Positions 1 to 8,472 are shown, counted from the first letter of the stretch. The stretch: 64,000 nt of DNA from Segatella copri DSM 18205 (GCF_025151535.1 NZ_CP102288.1:749501-813500); one strand, 5' to 3'. Made by a program: numbers and translations. The notes: a model not told the origin generated them from the letters alone.

Positions 1-2173
1 GGAAACTGTTGGTCTCCAGCTCTCTGTGGGGTGCTGCAAAAGGAAGACCATCGGCAAAGGCGAGTTTCAAAGACATGCGCCATTTCTTGCTGCCCGGGAA
101 ATAATCGGTGAAGAAGAGGTTTATCGCATAACGCTGGTCGGTAGGCAAAGGTATGCTCTTGCCACCCAGTTTCATCTTTGTATCCATGAGCGAAAGACTG
201 AGCCAGGAATCGGTACCCGGAACAAATTCTCCGTAGAGCTTGAAGTCGAGTCCTGCTGCATGACCGCTGCATTCGTTCTGTCCGTAATAAACTACCTTCA
301 CGTTACTAACCGAATAAGGAACCAGATTGCCCAAAGCCTTGTAATAGGCTTCGGCGGAGAATTTATAGCGTTGGTCTCCTATCTTGAACCTATAGTCGTA
401 GCCGGCGATAAAGTGGATGCTTCGCTGGCTCTTGATTTTCTTGTTCAGCGATGCGATGGTTATGCCGTTCACCGTAGATGTATCTCTCAATTCCTTGAAG
501 AATGGAGCCTGATAATACAGACCTGCCGCAAAACGGAGAGTTGTATTCTCATGGTTGGCTGGTATGATGGCGAGCGACAGACGAGGACTCACGATGGTTT
601 CTCTGTTGAAATTCCAATGACTCATTCTGATACCATAGTTCAGGGTGTAATGTGTCTGTCCGTTCCCGGTACTGTCGGCTGTTCCTCCCGAAAAACGGTA
701 GGTGTCCTGGATATAAGCTTCCATGCGGTTGGCATTCAGTTCGTTGCGAGCCTTCAGTGAATAAACCATATAGAGGTCTTTGCCATTGTGAGGAATACTG
801 TATCCTGCAGAATCACGCATCTCATATTCTACAGAATTCTCCTCGATATGTTCACGCTTCAGGCTTACTGCGGCCTCTATCTGATGTTTCTTCACCTTGT
901 GTTTGAGCATCAGTTTGGCACTCATCACGCGAGCCGTAAGATAGTTTCGGGCATGTTCGAAATAGGTACCTACACCCAGGTTTTCTGAAGTCTCGGTTTC
1001 GTCGAGCCAGTATTGTCCCTGAATGTCATATTTCTCCTGTTCCTTGGTATAGAAAGCACTGCCCAGAAGCGAGAGACTGGTGTTGGCTGTAAACTGGCGG
1101 GTAATGCCGAGTGTACCGAAGTAGGTGAGGAAACGGTCTTTCTCCTGACCGTCAAAATATACTCTGAAGCTCTTTACGTTTTCCATTGTTCCGAACTTCG
1201 TTTCTCGGTCTTCCGGTTCGAAGTTGTAGTGATTATCAGAGATGTAGCCTATGAAGTCAAGCTTCCAGCGTTTGTTGGGCTGGTAACTCAGATATGTTTG
1301 ATAGTCCAGATAGTTTGGCTTGTATTCGCCTTTGGTTTCCATCGAACCGAGCAGGTAAGAGGTAGTTTTGTAGCGCACGCTGTTGAGCCATGAAAGTTTC
1401 TGGGTTCCCAGACCGATGTATGCGTCAGCACCCAGCAGACTGGCAGCCAGACTGCCTTCAACCACCGGTTTCTTGCTTTTTGCTTTCAGGGTTTTGTAGG
1501 TGATGTCGAGAGCCGAACTCATCTTGTCTCCGTATTTGGCAGCATATCCTCCGGTTGAGAAACCGATTTTATCTACCATATAAGGGTTGATGACGGAGAG
1601 GCCTTCCTGCTGCCCGCTGCGAACCAGGAAGGGGCGGAATACTTCTACGTTGTTGATGTATACGGAGTTCTCATCGAAGGCACCGCCACGTACATTATAT
1701 TGCGAAGAGAGTTCGTTGTGGGTACTCACGCCAGCCTGTTGCTGAACCAGACTTTCCACCCCATTTCCGTTGGCAGATGGCGTCATCTTCATGTCCTTAG
1801 TCTTCAGCTCCTGTATCTGGTCCGACTGTATTTTTTCTCCCTTGATATTCACCTCATCGAGGGTGGTGGATGCTTCGCGAAGTACCACCTGCAGGGTTTG
1901 TTTTCCTCGCGGTCTTCTCAGCACTTTTGTTTTTGTTTTGAAACCGATATATGAGAATTTGACTACCACGCTGTCTGCTGAATGCAGTTTGAGGCTATAG
2001 TCTCCCTTGATCGAAGTAACGGCAGTCTTTCCCTGGCTAGCCACCGAAACGATGGCAAACTCCAGTGGCTGGTTGTTCTCGTCTACCACTTTGCCGTGAA
2101 GGGTAAACTCCTGCGCCATCATCTTTATGGTTGCGATGAGGCATATTGTGAGTATCAATAATCTTTTTTTCAT
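1..2173 (-). CDS. TonB-dependent receptor, 3' end beyond window
   Basis: Outer-membrane receptor for TonB-energised uptake; substrate unknown. I translated this frame by hand because it runs off the left edge; 724 codons are visible without a stop. It starts MKKRLLILTICLIATIKMMA, a signal peptide. Residues about 25-105 form a carboxypeptidase-regulatory-like beta domain (FTLHGKVVDENNQPLEFA), followed by a plug domain (about 115-230, with YNVRGGAFDENSVYINNVEV and GGYAAKYGDKMSSALDI) and beta-barrel strands. The RGG-x-F-DEN plug motif and N-terminal domain are typical of Bacteroidetes receptors. No SusD-like partner lies upstream, so this need not be a glycan system. Start chosen because it gives a complete signal peptide about 135 nt below a good promoter. 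Confidence 0.9.
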   Translation of the reverse strand, partial: MKKRLLILTICLIATIKMMAQEFTLHGKVVDENNQPLEFAIVSVASQGKTAVTSIKGDYSLKLHSADSVVVKFSYIGFKTKTKVLRRPRGKQTLQVVLREASTTLDEVNIKGEKIQSDQIQELKTKDMKMTPSANGNGVESLVQQQAGVSTHNELSSQYNVRGGAFDENSVYINNVEVFRPFLVRSGQQEGLSVINPYMVDKIGFSTGGYAAKYGDKMSSALDITYKTLKAKSKKPVVEGSLAASLLGADAYIGLGTQKLSWLNSVRYKTTSYLLGSMETKGEYKPNYLDYQTYLSYQPNKRWKLDFIGYISDNHYNFEPEDRETKFGTMENVKSFRVYFDGQEKDRFLTYFGTLGITRQFTANTSLSLLGSAFYTKEQEKYDIQGQYWLDETETSENLGVGTYFEHARNYLTARVMSAKLMLKHKVKKHQIEAAVSLKREHIEENSVEYEMRDSAGYSIPHNGKDLYMVYSLKARNELNANRMEAYIQDTYRFSGGTADSTGNGQTHYTLNYGIRMSHWNFNRETIVSPRLSLAIIPANHENTTLRFAAGLYYQAPFFKELRDTSTVNGITIASLNKKIKSQRSIHFIAGYDYRFKIGDQRYKFSAEAYYKALGNLVPYSVSNVKVVYYGQNECSGHAAGLDFKLYGEFVPGTDSWLSLSLMDTKMKLGGKSIPLPTDQRYAINLFFTDYFPGSKKWRMSLKLAFADGLPFAAPHRELETNSF

Positions 2174-2315
2174 ACTTTTATTAACGAGAAAAACTGAAAA
2201 ATATTGTAGATGGTTGCAAGTTTTGATGAATGTCACTGGTTGTAATGCATTTGCGTCAGCCCGATTTGGCAGTCATGACGAGACCATATCTACATCAACC
2301 TTTATGATTGATGCA

Positions 2316-2324
2316 GCAAAGATA
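2316..2324 (-). promoter_or_regulatory. -7 element of the TonB-receptor gene
   Basis: Reads TATCTTTGC on the minus strand, an exact match to the Bacteroidetes TAnnTTTG consensus. No clear TTTG at the expected -33 position. Implies an untranslated leader of about 135 nt. Confidence 0.6.
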
Positions 2325-2431
2325 CATTCTTTTCTGTTTCATAGCTATGCGATTTGTGGCAATTGTGTGGATTCGGGAAATAAAGTTGGCGAAAATTATA
2401 TTTTTATGCCTTATCTTGAAAATCGAAGAAA

Positions 2432-2540
2432 TATTTCCGAAGAATAGAAAATTATCTCCGAAGGATAAAATAATATCTCCGATAAATAGGAAAATATCTC
2501 CGAAGGATAAAATGATATCTCCGAAAGAGAATTGTCTCCT
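2432..2540 (+). repeat. 21-nt tandem array (TATCTCCGAAGG type)
   Basis: Units begin TATCTCC at 2453, 2474, 2495 and 2516, exactly 21 nt apart, with a degenerate unit at 2432 and a right end reading TTGTCTCCTGATTATA. Consensus unit is TATCTCCGAAGGATAAAATR. A related array lies at 39634-39785. Because 21 is a multiple of 3 the array is open in several frames and produces spurious SPKDK- and SFGD-rich reading frames. Confidence 0.85.
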
Positions 2541-2751
2541 GATTATATATCCCGGCACAGATTGCTGCAGATGATTTTCTGTTGCATGCAGAACAGGATT
2601 TTGGATGTGATTTTTGGGAGGTGAAGGGTGGTGAAGGCACTTTCTTGTTTTGTATTAAACACTTTTTTGTATTTGGACATTTTAAGGAGAGTTTGGTTGG
2701 GAACGGAGAAATATGAACTTGCTTAGGAAAAGCGAAAGGAGATGATGAAAA
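2541..2751. other. Intergenic stretch with nothing recognised
   Basis: Between the tandem array and the DUF3332 terminator I see no plausible gene, promoter or repeat. Short reading frames here are low-complexity continuations of the array. Confidence 0.5.
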
Positions 2752-2780
2752 AGCCCGATAAAAGAGTCTTTTATCGGGCT
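2752..2780 (-). terminator. Rho-independent terminator of pheS-DUF3332
   Basis: Perfect 14-bp inverted repeat AGCCCGATAAAAGA / TCTTTTATCGGGCT around one central base. On the minus strand the stem is followed by TTTTCATC. It sits 17 nt past the DUF3332 stop codon. Confidence 0.85.
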
Positions 2781-2797
2781 GGAATTGTTATGATTAT

Positions 2798-3349
2798 TTA
2801 CTTGTTGAATGCATAGAACAAACCATCATTCATAGCCATGCGAACCTGGTATAAACCATTGGCATCTGCTGGGACGTTGATCTTCTCGCCACTTGGCAAG
2901 CAAGCCTGGATGCTGCCATCCTCGTTGAAGCTGAAAAGCTCACGGATATCGCCATCCTTGCTGTATGACCAACTCTTGTGCTTCTTGTCGAACACAAAGT
3001 ATGATTTCTCACCATCTGGGTCGGTAATCTCGTAGCCATTCTTCAATGTCTTGATGGCATACATGCGGCCATCCTTACCCATTACGTCCTTAGTAGTTCC
3101 TACCTGGCCAATCACCTTGTCGCCTGTCCAGAACTCGATAGAGTTGATAACGAGAAGGTCTGCAAATGAACATACTGCGTAAGCTGGAGAGATAAGCACG
3201 AAGATAATCTCGTTTACAAACTTGTTGTCTGTTGCTCTCTTGTTCCAGTCAAGTACGGAATTTGTCAGACCAAATGAGCCGATGCAAGAACTGAATGTCA
3301 AGGCGCCCAGCAGGACTGCGATGACAGGTTTAGTTAAATTTTTCTTCAT
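2798..3349 (-). CDS. DUF3332 family lipoprotein
   Basis: Small lipoprotein, 183 aa from the chosen start. Residues 1-21 are a lipoprotein signal ending in LTFSSC, so Cys is probably lipidated. The following GSFGLTNSVLDWN and a hydrophobic FVNEIIFVLISPAYAVCSFADLLVINSIEFW stretch (described here in two parts: FVNEIIFVLISPAYAVC, then SFADLLVINSIEFW) are what I associate with DUF3332. Function unknown. An ATG two codons upstream (3355) is possible; MKKNLTKP gives the more usual signal start. It begins 32 nt after the pheS stop with no promoter between, so it is probably cotranscribed with pheS. Confidence 0.75.
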   Translation of the reverse strand: MKKNLTKPVIAVLLGALTFSSCIGSFGLTNSVLDWNKRATDNKFVNEIIFVLISPAYAVCSFADLLVINSIEFWTGDKVIGQVGTTKDVMGKDGRMYAIKTLKNGYEITDPDGEKSYFVFDKKHKSWSYSKDGDIRELFSFNEDGSIQACLPSGEKINVPADANGLYQVRMAMNDGLFYAFNK

Positions 3350-3381
3350 AGTCATAAATTAATTTATATGTTGAGTATCTT

Positions 3382-4422
3382 TTACTTCGCAGACTCAAAC
3401 TCGCGCAAGAAACGAGTATCGTTCTCAGAGAAGAGACGAAGGTCGCTCACGCGATATTTCAAGTTGGTGATACGCTCAACACCCATACCGAAGGCATAAC
3501 CCGTATAGACATTGCTGTCGATACCGCAAGCCTCGAGATCATGAGGGTCAACCATACCGCAACCTAAAATCTCAACCCATCCGGTATGCTTGCAGAAGTT
3601 GCAACCCTTACCGCCACAGATGTTGCAGGAGATATCCATCTCGGCACTAGGCTCTGTGAATGGGAAGTAGCTAGGACGGAGACGAATCTTGGTATCTGCA
3701 CCAAACATCTCACGGGCAAAGGTAAGGAGCACCTGCTTGAGGTCGGTGAAACTTACGTTCTTATCTACATAGAGACCTTCTACCTGATGGAAGAAACAGT
3801 GAGCGCGGGCGCTGATAGCCTCGTTACGGTAAACGCGGCCTGGGCAGAGCACACGGATAGGTGGCTCATGAGTTTCCATATAGTGAGCCTCGTCGCCAGA
3901 AGTATGGCTGCGGAGAAGCACATTCTTGGTAACGTCGTCGCTGTTGGTCTTCTCTATAAAGAAGGTGTCCTGCATATCGCGGGCTGGGTGGTCGGCAGCA
4001 AAGTTGAGCATCGTAAATACGTGCTTGTCGTCATCTACCTCAGGACCCTGGAAAAGGGTAAAGCCCATGCGAGCGAAAATGTCGATAATCTGATTCTTCA
4101 CTACGGTGAGTGGATGGCGGGTACCGAGTGCTACAGGGTAGGCGGTACGGGTCAAGTCGATATCATCGCACGATGCCTCGGCTTCTTCCATCTGCTCCTT
4201 CAGTCCGTTGATCTTCTCAAGGGCTGCGTTCTTCAGTTCGTTGATTTTTACACCAACCTCTTTCTTCTGGTCGGCTGGCACTGTGCGGAAGTCGGCCATA
4301 AGGGCGTTAATCTCGCCCTTCTTGCTCAGATACTTGATTCGAAGCTGCTCTACTTCTTCTGCGTTTTGGGCAGTCAAAGTGCTCACTTCTTTCAAGAGTT
4401 CGTCTATTTTTTCTAATAACAT
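3382..4422 (-). CDS. pheS: Phenylalanine--tRNA ligase alpha subunit
   Basis: Catalytic alpha subunit of the cytoplasmic alpha2-beta2 enzyme that charges tRNA-Phe. 346 aa, normal length. An N-terminal coiled coil (about 1-85) for tRNA binding precedes the class II core: motif 2 RVYRNEAISARAHCFFHQVE, then PSYFPFTEPSAEMD, and motif 3 GYAFGMGVERITNLKY near the end. Between these is a Cys cluster, CNICGGKGCNFC, followed by GWVEILGCGMVDP; I recall this cluster from other Bacteroidetes PheS proteins. No pheT is adjacent. Followed by the DUF3332 lipoprotein. Confidence 0.97.
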   Translation of the reverse strand: MLLEKIDELLKEVSTLTAQNAEEVEQLRIKYLSKKGEINALMADFRTVPADQKKEVGVKINELKNAALEKINGLKEQMEEAEASCDDIDLTRTAYPVALGTRHPLTVVKNQIIDIFARMGFTLFQGPEVDDDKHVFTMLNFAADHPARDMQDTFFIEKTNSDDVTKNVLLRSHTSGDEAHYMETHEPPIRVLCPGRVYRNEAISARAHCFFHQVEGLYVDKNVSFTDLKQVLLTFAREMFGADTKIRLRPSYFPFTEPSAEMDISCNICGGKGCNFCKHTGWVEILGCGMVDPHDLEACGIDSNVYTGYAFGMGVERITNLKYRVSDLRLFSENDTRFLREFESAK

Positions 4423-4447
4423 ATCTATATTTTTATCTTTTTTGACT

Positions 4448-4507
4448 GCAAAGATAACATTTTTTGCTTAAAAGATGAAATAATTCAAAAGAAAGTTGTA
4501 CTTTTGC
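4448..4507. promoter_or_regulatory. Divergent promoters: pheS and DUF4348
   Basis: Minus-strand TATCTTTGC at 4448-4456 serves pheS. Plus-strand TACTTTTGC at 4499-4507 serves the DUF4348-murB operon. The second -7 element overlaps an upstream in-frame TTG at 4504, which rules that codon out as the DUF4348 start. Confidence 0.65.
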
Positions 4508-4536
4508 ATGGAAAATTTGAGAAATTTAATAGGTTT

Positions 4537-5394
4537 ATGAAAAAACTCTGTTTATTAACGGTGTTAATGGCGGTGCTTACCATCGTTTGTTTCACGTCTG
4601 TGGGATGCACAGACAAGAAGCCTGCGCCTGCCATTGATTCGGCTTCATCCGACTCGGTGATTGCCGACACCCAAGCGATGGACTCTACAGAACAACTGAT
4701 AGAGGAGACTCCGATGCCAAAGGCGGCTGACGAGCTTTTTGATGATTTCGTGTTTAATTTTGCAGCTAACAGAAAGTTGCAGAAAAGTCGTATTGTCTTC
4801 CCGCTGCCGGTATATCACGGTAAGAAACTGACCAAGAAGATAGAAAAAAAACATTGGAAGATGGAGCATTTCTTCATGCGCCAGGATTATTACACGCTGA
4901 TCTTTGATAATCAGAAACAGATGAAACTGATGAAGGATACTACTATCGATCATGTAGTAATAGAAAAGGTGTTCTATAGTAGAAAGACAGTTCAGCAGTT
5001 TGTGTTTAATCGCATCAATGGTCAGTGGATGATGACTAGCATCTGCTACGTGCCTATGTATCAGAATAATAATGCCAGTTTCCTGAAGTTTTACGGCCAT
5101 TTTGCTACTGATACCGCTTTCCAGGCTCGCCATATCCATAATCCGGTGAAGTTTACCGGTCCTGATCCTGATGATGATTTCAGTACGATGACAGGCGATA
5201 TAGACCCGGAAACATGGCCTGCCTTTGCGCCTCAACTGCCTCACGGCATGATTTACAATATAATCTATGGTCAGAAATATACCGAGAGCAACCGGAAAAT
5301 CTTCGTGATTCGTGGTATTGCCAATGGTATGGAAACCTCTCTTACTTTCAAAAAGAGTGGAGGTAAATGGGAACTGATCAAACTGAATATGTAG
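4537..5394 (+). CDS. DUF4348 domain lipoprotein-like protein
   Basis: Predicted secreted protein of about 285 aa. The N-terminus MKKLCLLTVLMAVLTIVC is a signal sequence followed by FTSVGC, a plausible lipobox, then a low-complexity Ser/Asp linker. The body (DELFDDFVFNFAANRKLQ, WKMEHFFMRQDYYTLIFD, and FNRINGQWMMTSICYVP) fits the Bacteroidales DUF4348 family as I remember it; function unknown. An in-frame TTG 33 nt upstream overlaps the promoter, so the ATG at 4537 is preferred. murB begins 33 nt after the stop, suggesting one transcript and an envelope role. Confidence 0.8.
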   Translation: MKKLCLLTVLMAVLTIVCFTSVGCTDKKPAPAIDSASSDSVIADTQAMDSTEQLIEETPMPKAADELFDDFVFNFAANRKLQKSRIVFPLPVYHGKKLTKKIEKKHWKMEHFFMRQDYYTLIFDNQKQMKLMKDTTIDHVVIEKVFYSRKTVQQFVFNRINGQWMMTSICYVPMYQNNNASFLKFYGHFATDTAFQARHIHNPVKFTGPDPDDDFSTMTGDIDPETWPAFAPQLPHGMIYNIIYGQKYTESNRKIFVIRGIANGMETSLTFKKSGGKWELIKLNM

Positions 5395-5427
5395 CTTTTT
5401 AGTTAGTAGTAATAGTTTTAACCAGAT

Positions 5428-6483
5428 ATGAAGGATATTCGTAACTACAGCCTTTTGGCTCACAATACGTTTGGCATCGATGCCAAATGCAGCAGATTTC
5501 TGGAGTATGAATCGGTTGAGGAAGCCCGGCAGATAGTGAGTTTGCTGACAGAGGCAGATCAGCCGCTGCTTATTCTGGGCGGTGGCAGCAATCTCTTGCT
5601 GACCGGTGATTATGCAGGTACAGTGCTCCATTCGGCTATTATGGGTATTGAGGTTCTAGACAACAAGACTTTGGCAGCTGCAGAGGGGGATGATGCTTTG
5701 TGCAATCCGGATTGGGTATTCCTTTCCTGTGGTAGTGGTGAGGTGTTTGATGATGTGGTAGCTTATGCCGTAGAGCATGGCTATCATGGAGCGGAGAATC
5801 TGAGTATTATTCCGGGTGAAGTAGGTGCCAGCGCGGTCCAGAATATCGGTGCCTATGGTGTGGAAGCCAAGGATATTATATATAAGGTGGAAGCGGTTGA
5901 GATAGATACGGGTAGGGTAGTGGTGTTTGATAATGCTGACTGCGAGTATAGTTACCGTCAGAGTAAATTTAAGCATGACTGGAAGGATAAGTATCTTGTA
6001 ACGCATGTGGTTTACCGTTTGCAGAAGACCTTCCGCCCGGATCTGGATTATGGTAATATCCGTTCTGCGCTCGAGGCTAAGCATATTGCTGAGCCTACAG
6101 CCCAGCAGCTTCGTGACGTCATCATAGAAATTAGAGAGGCAAAATTGCCTGATCCTAAAGTGTTGGGTAATGCAGGCAGTTTCTTTATGAATCCTATTGT
6201 AGAGAAGGCTAAGTACGAAGAACTGGCTGCTCTTTATCCGGGTATGCCTCATTATACCATCGATGAATCTCATGAAAAGATTCCGGCTGGCTGGATGATT
6301 GATCAGTGTGGCTGGAAGGGAAAGAGTCTGGGACGGGCCGGTGTGCATGATAAGCAGGCACTGGTGATAGTGAATCGTGGCGGTGCTACGGGCGAGGAAA
6401 TCGTAAAACTCTGTAAGACCATCCAGGATGATGTGAAGCAGAAGTTTGGTATAGAGATTCATCCGGAAGTGAATGTGAAGTGA
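5428..6483 (+). CDS. murB: UDP-N-acetylmuramate dehydrogenase
   Basis: Reduces UDP-GlcNAc-enolpyruvate to UDP-MurNAc with NADPH and bound FAD in peptidoglycan synthesis. 351 aa, E. coli-like type I length. FAD-binding motifs: LGGGSNLLLT near residue 53 and IPGEVGASAVQNIGAYGVEA near 130. YRQSKFK follows. The catalytic Ser lies in GNAGSFFMNP and the general-acid Glu in the final IHPEVNVK. A Tyr/Ser pair characteristic of the type I loop is consistent. Lies in the middle of DUF4348-murB-metallohydrolase, with 33 and 37 nt gaps. Confidence 0.97.
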   Translation: MKDIRNYSLLAHNTFGIDAKCSRFLEYESVEEARQIVSLLTEADQPLLILGGGSNLLLTGDYAGTVLHSAIMGIEVLDNKTLAAAEGDDALCNPDWVFLSCGSGEVFDDVVAYAVEHGYHGAENLSIIPGEVGASAVQNIGAYGVEAKDIIYKVEAVEIDTGRVVVFDNADCEYSYRQSKFKHDWKDKYLVTHVVYRLQKTFRPDLDYGNIRSALEAKHIAEPTAQQLRDVIIEIREAKLPDPKVLGNAGSFFMNPIVEKAKYEELAALYPGMPHYTIDESHEKIPAGWMIDQCGWKGKSLGRAGVHDKQALVIVNRGGATGEEIVKLCKTIQDDVKQKFGIEIHPEVNVK

Positions 6484-6520
6484 AGAATTCGGTTGTTTTC
6501 AGAAAAATATTTGATAATTA

Positions 6521-7300
6521 ATGAAGGTTACTTTATTAGGTACAGGCACATCGGGCGGTGTTCCTTCGTTGGGATGTAACTGTGAAGTGTGCCGAAGTAC
6601 GGATCCGCATGATAAAAGATTGCGTAGTGCGGCAATGATAGAAACGGAGAATACCCGTATTCTGATAGATGCCGGACCTGATATCCGACAGCAGTTGTTG
6701 CGTGTGCCTTTCAGAAAGATAGATGGCGTCCTGGTTACGCATATCCATTATGACCATGTTGGTGGCATAGATGATTTGCGCCCTTTCTGTATCTTTGGTG
6801 ATATCAATATCTATGGCGATGAAATCGTTACTGCGGGGCTGCCTCATACGATGCCTTACTGCTTTCCGAAGAATGCAGAAAAACTCTATCCGGGAGCTCC
6901 TAAACTCAAATTGCATACCATTCATCCGCATGAGCATTATCAGATAGGTGACATTGAGTTTGTTCCTATCCGTGTGATGCACGATAAGATGCCTATTCTC
7001 GGCTATCGGTTTGGTAAGTTTGCCTATATTACTGATATGAAATCTATGGGCGATGAAGAATATGCTTATTTGGAAGGCGTGGAAATGCTCGTAATTAACG
7101 CACTCAGATTTGAGAAAACACATCACAGTCATCAGCTTGTATCTGATGCTATTGAGGTGTCGCGCAGGATAGGAGCAAAACATACTTATTTTATCCATGT
7201 GACTCATCAGATAGGTTTTCACGATGAGGCGAATAAAAGGCTGCCCGAAGGCTTTGAATTTGGCTTCGATGGAATGGAGATATATGTAGAAAAAGAATGA
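6521..7300 (+). CDS. MBL-fold metallohydrolase, PhnP-like
   Basis: 259 aa soluble metallo-beta-lactamase-fold enzyme. It opens MKVTLLGTGTSGGVPSLGC with the paired Cys motif NCEVC seen in PhnP-like phosphodiesterases. Metal ligands: THIHYDHVGGID (HxHxDH) near residue 75, and later His residues in RVMHDK and FIHVTHQIGFH. PhnP of E. coli cleaves cyclic ribose phosphates, but no phn genes are near, so the substrate here is unknown. Third gene of the DUF4348-murB transcript. No strong terminator follows. Confidence 0.85.
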   Translation: MKVTLLGTGTSGGVPSLGCNCEVCRSTDPHDKRLRSAAMIETENTRILIDAGPDIRQQLLRVPFRKIDGVLVTHIHYDHVGGIDDLRPFCIFGDINIYGDEIVTAGLPHTMPYCFPKNAEKLYPGAPKLKLHTIHPHEHYQIGDIEFVPIRVMHDKMPILGYRFGKFAYITDMKSMGDEEYAYLEGVEMLVINALRFEKTHHSHQLVSDAIEVSRRIGAKHTYFIHVTHQIGFHDEANKRLPEGFEFGFDGMEIYVEKE

Positions 7301-7377
7301 TTTTTATCGAAAAAGGCTTAAAAATAGGTCTATAAAAGTTAATTAAACTAAAATAATGGGTCTTTTGCTAAGAAAAA

Positions 7378-7410
7378 TTTGCGAGTATCATAGATTATTT
7401 CTATATTTGC
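7378..7410 (+). promoter_or_regulatory. Strong-consensus promoter for a short transcript
   Basis: TTTG at 7378-7381 and TATATTTGC at 7402-7410 with a 20-nt spacer: an ideal Bacteroidetes promoter. No gene of ordinary size follows on this strand before the terminator at 7456. Confidence 0.75.
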
Positions 7411-7414
7411 ATGT

Positions 7415-7480
7415 GTGTTTTTCATAGTATTAGATTTAAGGTTAACAAGGTATTGGGGTCGCAGCGGCGACCCTTTTTTG
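7415..7480 (+). ncRNA. Candidate small RNA of about 65 nt
   Basis: Bounded by a consensus promoter and a canonical terminator, pointing away from nothing and reading toward a convergent operon. The body contains TTAGATTTAAGGTTAACA, a string I have the impression of seeing repeatedly between genes in Bacteroidales, though I cannot verify that. An ATG at 7411 immediately at the probable start site opens a frame (MCVFHSIRFKVNKVLG...) through the terminator, so a leaderless peptide cannot be excluded. Start and end are inferred from the promoter and hairpin. Confidence 0.45.
7456..7480 (+). terminator. Terminator of the small transcript
   Basis: GGGTCGC (7456-7462), loop AGCG, GCGACCC (7467-7473), then TTTTTTGTTTTT. 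Perfect 7-bp GC-rich stem with a T tract. Confidence 0.85.
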
Positions 7481-7555
7481 TTTTTATCCCCTTTTGGATG
7501 ACTAAAAGATACCTTTTTTCAAGGCATCTTTCCTTTCCCCAAAACGGTATATGAT

Positions 7556-7819
7556 TCATCTCTTCCGAGGTTTGAATCTCCGGTAAAGTTTCCAAGCCAA
7601 CAGTGCACCGTCGAATGCTCCTGCTCCCACCTGCAGCAAACTCTGCAGTCGCTTGCTAGGACTCGTATTGCGTGACAGGATTGCAGGTTTTGTGAAAAGC
7701 GAGTTCCATAAAGTCTGAATCTTGGCATCATCGGCATCAATTTCCTTGCGTATCGCCTCTTTTTTGAGTCGGATATCGTTTAAGGAATTATATTCTGTGA
7801 TTTCTGAATGATTTGTCAT
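7556..7819 (-). CDS. Hypothetical protein, 87 aa
   Basis: Not recognised. The N-terminal half is charged and helix-forming (RLKKEAIRKEIDADDAKIQ), compatible with a short coiled coil. The C-terminal half has a weakly hydrophobic segment (LLQVGAGAFDGALLAWKLY) ending in a basic tail RRFKPRKR. It is the third gene after YtxH and a holin-like protein, 15 nt behind the latter, and is probably cotranscribed. A weak inverted repeat (7505-7513/7523-7531) follows it but lacks a T tract on this strand. Confidence 0.75.
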   Translation of the reverse strand: MTNHSEITEYNSLNDIRLKKEAIRKEIDADDAKIQTLWNSLFTKPAILSRNTSPSKRLQSLLQVGAGAFDGALLAWKLYRRFKPRKR

Positions 7820-7834
7820 GTTGCGAAAAGGAGA

Positions 7835-8191
7835 TTATTTTTCCATTAAGAGGCTGGCCAGAAATCTGACCAATGGTCTCTCGATCCACTTATGGCGGAA
7901 AATTACAAATAATATTAATATAAATAGGTATACTGCAGCAACAATGCAGAATCCGAAAGTCAGACTACCTATTAAGTCTGCCAATACAAAAGCAGCGCCA
8001 AAGGATAGGTAAATGAGGGTAAGCGTAAGTAAACCCAGGAGTACCAAGGTCATGGTAATGACTGTAAGCAGGCGTACCACCTTATCCACAATATCGAGCT
8101 TCAGAAATTCGCTCTGAAGCCCGATGTAATGTTTAAGCACCTCAATGAGCTGCCCGATAGTTTCTACATTTTTATCGTTAGAGAACATCAT
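7835..8191 (-). CDS. Holin-like small membrane protein (phage holin family name)
   Basis: 118 aa with two long hydrophobic segments at about 48-75 (LLTVITMTLVLLGLLTLTLI) and 80-107 (ADLIGSLTFGFCIVAAVYLF), an amphipathic N-terminal helix (TIGQLIEVLKHYIGLQSEFLK) and a basic C-terminus. Bacteroidetes proteins of this shape are commonly named phage holin family, but nothing phage-like is nearby, so I read it as a cell-envelope protein of unknown role. Second gene of the YtxH operon, 12 nt after ytxH. Confidence 0.75.
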   Translation of the reverse strand: MMFSNDKNVETIGQLIEVLKHYIGLQSEFLKLDIVDKVVRLLTVITMTLVLLGLLTLTLIYLSFGAAFVLADLIGSLTFGFCIVAAVYLFILILFVIFRHKWIERPLVRFLASLLMEK

Positions 8192-8203
8192 GATAGGTGA
8201 TGA

Positions 8204-8416
8204 TTAAACCTCAGGAGCAGCGTCCTTGATATCGTCAACCAGATCATCAACGTCCTTACGGCTCAACTTGATGTCGTGCTTCTTGCAGAAATCGTCTACT
8301 GCACCTGCAATCTTACTACGTGTATCCTCACCCTTCTCAGGAGCGAAAATCAAACCGAGTGCTGTACCAGCGATAGCACCGCCGAGGAAAGCACCAATGT
8401 AACCTAATGTTTTCAT
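8204..8416 (-). CDS. YtxH domain protein
   Basis: 70 aa. The N-terminal glycine-rich hydrophobic segment MKTLGYIGAFLGGAIAGTAL plus LIFAPEKGEDTRSKI is the YtxH signature (membrane anchor, then APxxGxxTR). A short helical acidic tail follows (DDFCKKHDIKLSRKDVDDLV). In Bacillus the relatives are general-stress proteins; a stress role here is inference. First gene of a three-gene operon with its own promoter at 8473. Confidence 0.85.
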   Translation of the reverse strand: MKTLGYIGAFLGGAIAGTALGLIFAPEKGEDTRSKIAGAVDDFCKKHDIKLSRKDVDDLVDDIKDAAPEV

Positions 8417-8472
8417 ATGCTATAAATTTTAAACGTTAAACGATTATCTTCTTGTCATTTTCATTTGACAAT

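Noticed and set aside
2295..2640. Several overlapping frames of 60-90 codons rich in SPKDK or SFGD repeats
   Set aside because: They are translations of the 21-nt tandem array, which has no stop codons because its period is a multiple of 3; no start context or conservation evidence.
7835..8191. Prophage remnant (holin name)
   Set aside because: No phage structural, lysis or integrase genes around; neighbours are YtxH and a small hypothetical gene.
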